A DNA stretch of 7,156 nt, from contig JAGLKL010000068.1 in NCBI GenBank assembly GCA_023141075.1, positions 1-7,156 of the forward strand. Direction: 5' to 3'. The position numbers were made by a program, and so were the translations under genes. The notes under the pieces are model-generated. The model searched no databases, was not told the DNA's origin, and saw only the letters and a program-made list of their open reading frames with translations. The stretch comes from Alphaproteobacteria bacterium (GTDB taxonomy: Bacteria > Pseudomonadota > Alphaproteobacteria > Micavibrionales > Micavibrionaceae). Positions 4,476 through 7,156 of this stretch are shown one piece after another (the first letter of the stretch is position 1; the number at the start of each line of letters is the position of its first letter).

Positions 4476-5711
4476 TCAAAGGTCTTCGGATTTCTCAGCA
4501 TCCATCGCTGAACTCGCATGCATATTTGACAGAAATGCGCCAAATCCAAGCATAAAAAGAAATTCTCCGAGCAACCAGCTCTGCCACAGGCCGTAAGTCA
4601 TTGATGACACCAGCAATGTTACAATAAACAGCACCGTCAGGGTTTTACGCACCGGCAGATCTTCAATGTGATAAAGAGCATAAAGCAAGGCATTTAAGAT
4701 ACCTGTTGCAACTACAATGCCGAGCAGACCAAATTCCATCCAGATTTGCACCGAAAAATTATGAGGATGCAATACAGTATTCTTCTCATTATAAATATGT
4801 GCAAAATCAAAATGAGACACATAATTGGTCGCTTCTATACCATAACCATATAGCGGGTTATTCACTGCGTATTTCATAACAAAAAACCAGATTTCAACGC
4901 GGTTACCGATATAGGCTTCCCTAATCCAGAAATTAGTTTCTTCGTAATCAATGACTAGGTAATCATATAAAAAACTTACGATAATCGGTGTTGTCAGCAT
5001 GGCTGCGAACAATCCAAGCCCTAAAAGGATATAACTCATACGCCAGCGCACAGGAAAAGTAAAAAACAAAACCAGTCCAATGGCAAAAACAAGCTGTCCT
5101 GTCTGGCTTTGGCTTAAGAACAGCATGATGACCATCATTATACCGGTAACCGCAGTAAGAAGGAATTTACGGCTTTCATTCCAGTTTAGATATTGAATAA
5201 GGGGCAGGGACAAAAAGTAAGCAAAAACGCAGCAAATAATCCCGCGATTCATCACAGAAGTATTTGTTTTTACGTCAAAATTGTGAAAGATTTTGTATAT
5301 GACCAGATTATTACAAAGATCAAAAGCACAAAGCATTGCGGCTATAAGAACACCGGCAGGAAATAACCACCCGTAAGATTTGAAATCCTCAATTTCCAGC
5401 GCTTTAAAACTACTTACCAGCAATCCACCAAACATAAGCAAAGCAGTCACCTTAAATGCATCTTCAATGGATTGCATAGGGGAAATCGACCATATAACGC
5501 TAAGCAGACACAAGATACTGATGACTCCGGCGCAGAAATAATAAAGTCGGGAAATATGAAACAGCTCTTTTTTGAAAAAAATGAACCAGTAACTCGTTCC
5601 AAACCCAATTATAAGCGGCCAAAAAGCAAGAAAGCGCGGAAAGTAAACCGAAATCACCGGTGTAATGCTTAAAGCAAGCATAAGAATAAGGGGAAAACGA
5701 CTCTTAGACAA
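4476..5711 (-). CDS. O-antigen ligase/polymerase-like (Wzy/WaaL superfamily) membrane protein
   Basis: Encodes a 411-residue inner-membrane protein with about ten or more hydrophobic segments along its length. The family marks are visible: SQSQTGQLVF (200-209) in a membrane segment, then a large periplasmic loop (about 250-320) with Arg271 in NRVEIW, NPLYGYGIEA (285-294) and HPHNFSVQIWMEFGLLG (315-331). The His-Pro-His-Asn and Glu-Phe-Gly-Leu-Leu-Gly elements are the usual end of the ligase/polymerase domain. Members join or polymerise undecaprenyl-linked glycans in the periplasm; ligase and polymerase cannot be told apart from sequence alone. The start is TTG (5709-5711), supported by AAAGGA 6 bases upstream; the next ATG is codon 11, inside the first membrane segment. 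It lies 101 bases downstream of uup. No glycosyltransferase or flippase gene is nearby. Confidence 0.88.
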   Translation of the reverse strand: MSKSRFPLILMLALSITPVISVYFPRFLAFWPLIIGFGTSYWFIFFKKELFHISRLYYFCAGVISILCLLSVIWSISPMQSIEDAFKVTALLMFGGLLVSSFKALEIEDFKSYGWLFPAGVLIAAMLCAFDLCNNLVIYKIFHNFDVKTNTSVMNRGIICCVFAYFLSLPLIQYLNWNESRKFLLTAVTGIMMVIMLFLSQSQTGQLVFAIGLVLFFTFPVRWRMSYILLGLGLFAAMLTTPIIVSFLYDYLVIDYEETNFWIREAYIGNRVEIWFFVMKYAVNNPLYGYGIEATNYVSHFDFAHIYNEKNTVLHPHNFSVQIWMEFGLLGIVVATGILNALLYALYHIEDLPVRKTLTVLFIVTLLVSSMTYGLWQSWLLGEFLFMLGFGAFLSNMHASSAMDAEKSEDL

Positions 5712-5796
5712 AACCAGTCCTTTCGCTCTTTATTAATTGGCTGAGACACTCACACTATGTATGTAGCAGATTGACAAAAAATGAGTAGGGCAAAAC

Positions 5797-5813
5797 AAAA
5801 AACCTATTTGGTT
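5797..5813 (-). terminator. Weak possible terminator at the end of uup
   Basis: On the minus strand AACC (5810-5813) and GGTT (5801-5804) pair around AAATA, and the transcript then continues TTTTGTTTTG. The stem is only four pairs and overlaps the stop codon, so read-through into the Wzy-like gene is likely. Confidence 0.25.
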
Positions 5814-7156
5814 CACCCACGCATTTCTTCCAGCTCCAGCCAGCGAGTCTCGGCATTATTGAGTTCTTCTTTGGTTTTAGGAAGGCGCGAGGAGGCGTGT
5901 TTAAAAGTTTCTGTATCCCTCCTATAGAGTTCGGGATCATTCAATAGTCCTTCCAACTCTGTTATTTCTTTTTCCAGTTTTGCAATAGTTTTGGGCAGGG
6001 TTTCCAATTCACGTTTGTGTTTGTAGCTTATTTTAGCTGGTTTGGAAGATTTAGGAGCGTCTTCCTTGCCGTCCCTCTTCTTTTTGGGTGATTTTTTCAT
6101 ACGATCGTCCGGTGTCAACGCATCTTCCATCTTTTTGTCTATGCGCCGCCGACTTTGAGCTTTTTTAAAGGCCAGATAATCACTATAGCCGCCGATAATA
6201 CCCTCGACCTGTCCATCTCCCTCAAAGACAAGTATACTGCTTATGACCTTATCAAGAAAATCACGATCATGAGAAACAACGAACAATGTACCGGAATAGC
6301 TCTTTAAAACATTGGTAAGCATGTCCAGTGTGTCCATATCCAGATCATTGGTTGGTTCATCCAAAATCAGTATTGTGCCGGGATTAGCCAGCACCTTGGC
6401 CAGCATAAGGCGATTTTTTTGCCCCCCGGAGAGGGTAGAAACACTACGCCATGCATCTTCAGGATCAAACAAGAAATCTTTCAAGTATCCGCATACATGA
6501 CGCGACTTACCACGTACATTTATATAATCGCTATCAGGTGGGCAGAGATTATCTTTAAGCGACTTATTGTCTTTTAAGCCGACACGTTTTTGGTCAAAGA
6601 CACTAAAAGTGATGTTTTTGCCCATCTTGATTTTGCCGCTATCTTTTTTTTCTTCACCAGTAAGCAATTTAAGAAACGTTGTCTTTCCTGCACCGTTTTT
6701 CCCAAGAATGCCGATACGGTCGCCTTTTTTAATGCGCATGTTAAAAGACTTAAAAATAATTTTATCGCCAAAAGCCTTATCCACGTTAAAAAATTCGGCG
6801 ATATTGTGTGAGGATTCCTCAGCCGTAATAGGGGGCAGTGCAATGGTTGATGTGACGCGACGATAGGACTTCATATCTTTTTCAAGCGCATTACGTGCAG
6901 CATATGCCTCGGTTTTACGACGAACATTGCGTTTAACCCGTGCTTTAACACCACGATTAGCCCATTCTATTTCCTGCTCTACGCGTTTTTCGCGGTTGTG
7001 CAATGCGCGTCCTTCTTGATCTAAAATCCCTTTAGACCACTCTTCAAAATAAGCAAAACCCCTAGGAGCAACTTTAACCACGCCACGATCTAGCCAGAAT
7101 ATTCGATCTGTCGTATTGGCTAGAAACTGCCGATCATGTGAGACAATCATCACGGC
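5813..7156 (-). CDS. uup: ABC-F ATPase Uup, 5' end beyond the window
   Basis: The last 447 codons are present; the gene runs off the right edge, which cuts inside the end of the first ATPase domain (its H-loop MIVSHDRQF is the first thing visible). Next come the inter-domain linker with an Arg-rich RVKRNVRRK helix (about residues 73-81) and a complete second ATPase domain. That domain has Walker A GKNGAGKTT (152-160), signature LSGGQ (242-246), Walker B ILILDEPTNDLD (262-273) and H-loop VSHDRDF (294-300). A Lys-rich linker (about 340-375) leads to a C-terminal coiled coil (about 380-446) ending EEMRG. The C-terminal coil separates Uup from Ettra-type relatives; in E. coli it binds DNA, and ABC-F proteins act on ribosomes. 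There are no membrane segments, so this is not a transporter. All ATPase motifs seen are intact. Confidence 0.93.
   Translation of the reverse strand, partial: AVMIVSHDRQFLANTTDRIFWLDRGVVKVAPRGFAYFEEWSKGILDQEGRALHNREKRVEQEIEWANRGVKARVKRNVRRKTEAYAARNALEKDMKSYRRVTSTIALPPITAEESSHNIAEFFNVDKAFGDKIIFKSFNMRIKKGDRIGILGKNGAGKTTFLKLLTGEEKKDSGKIKMGKNITFSVFDQKRVGLKDNKSLKDNLCPPDSDYINVRGKSRHVCGYLKDFLFDPEDAWRSVSTLSGGQKNRLMLAKVLANPGTILILDEPTNDLDMDTLDMLTNVLKSYSGTLFVVSHDRDFLDKVISSILVFEGDGQVEGIIGGYSDYLAFKKAQSRRRIDKKMEDALTPDDRMKKSPKKKRDGKEDAPKSSKPAKISYKHKRELETLPKTIAKLEKEITELEGLLNDPELYRRDTETFKHASSRLPKTKEELNNAETRWLELEEMRG

Noticed and set aside
6777..6785. DnaA-box-like TTATCCACG
   Set aside because: It is a one-mismatch copy inside the uup coding region, and one or two such copies are expected by chance in a window this size.

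Overview
The window looks like chromosomal DNA from a moderately AT-rich (low-40s % GC by eye) Gram-negative bacterium, most likely an alphaproteobacterium. The reasons are a SapC-family protein, a UDP-glucose dehydrogenase whose C-terminus (LRNIY…GFDYVSVGR) resembles alphaproteobacterial homologues, and an Uup-type ABC-F ATPase. The taxonomic call is inference from remembered family features, not from a search. No tRNA, rRNA, CRISPR array, transposase or integrase was seen.

Left part (1-1775, all minus strand): a SapC-family gene (957-1775) is followed downstream by a small DNA-binding/coiled-coil protein gene (73-711). That protein resembles the replication-associated accessory proteins found on plasmids. 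The roughly 245 bp between them is the most signal-dense non-coding stretch in the window. It holds four copies of the hexamer GCGCAA/TTGCGC arranged as two inverted repeats, a 14-bp perfect palindrome, a perfect DnaA box and a one-mismatch DnaA box facing each other across an AT-rich stretch, and a plausible promoter for the coiled-coil gene whose -35 lies inside one of the repeats.

Middle (1776-4458, plus strand): a divergent intergenic region separates sapC from ugd (1990-3306). Ugd is an intact UDP-glucose 6-dehydrogenase that makes UDP-glucuronate for surface polysaccharide. After it come an unrecognised secreted four-cysteine protein (3376-4125), which appears to be transcribed from its own promoter as a nearly leaderless mRNA, a possible AT-rich terminator, and a 46-codon orphan gene (4318-4458) with a good ribosome binding site.

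Right part (4476-7156, minus strand): a polytopic O-antigen ligase/polymerase-like protein (4476-5711, TTG start), and upstream of it the 3' three-quarters or so of uup, which runs off the right edge. Ugd and the Wzy/WaaL-like protein point to envelope polysaccharide metabolism, but no glycosyltransferases or export genes accompany them here, so this is not a compact capsule operon. The unknown secreted protein and the 46-residue peptide are the least explained genes; the 757-956 region is the least explained non-coding DNA.
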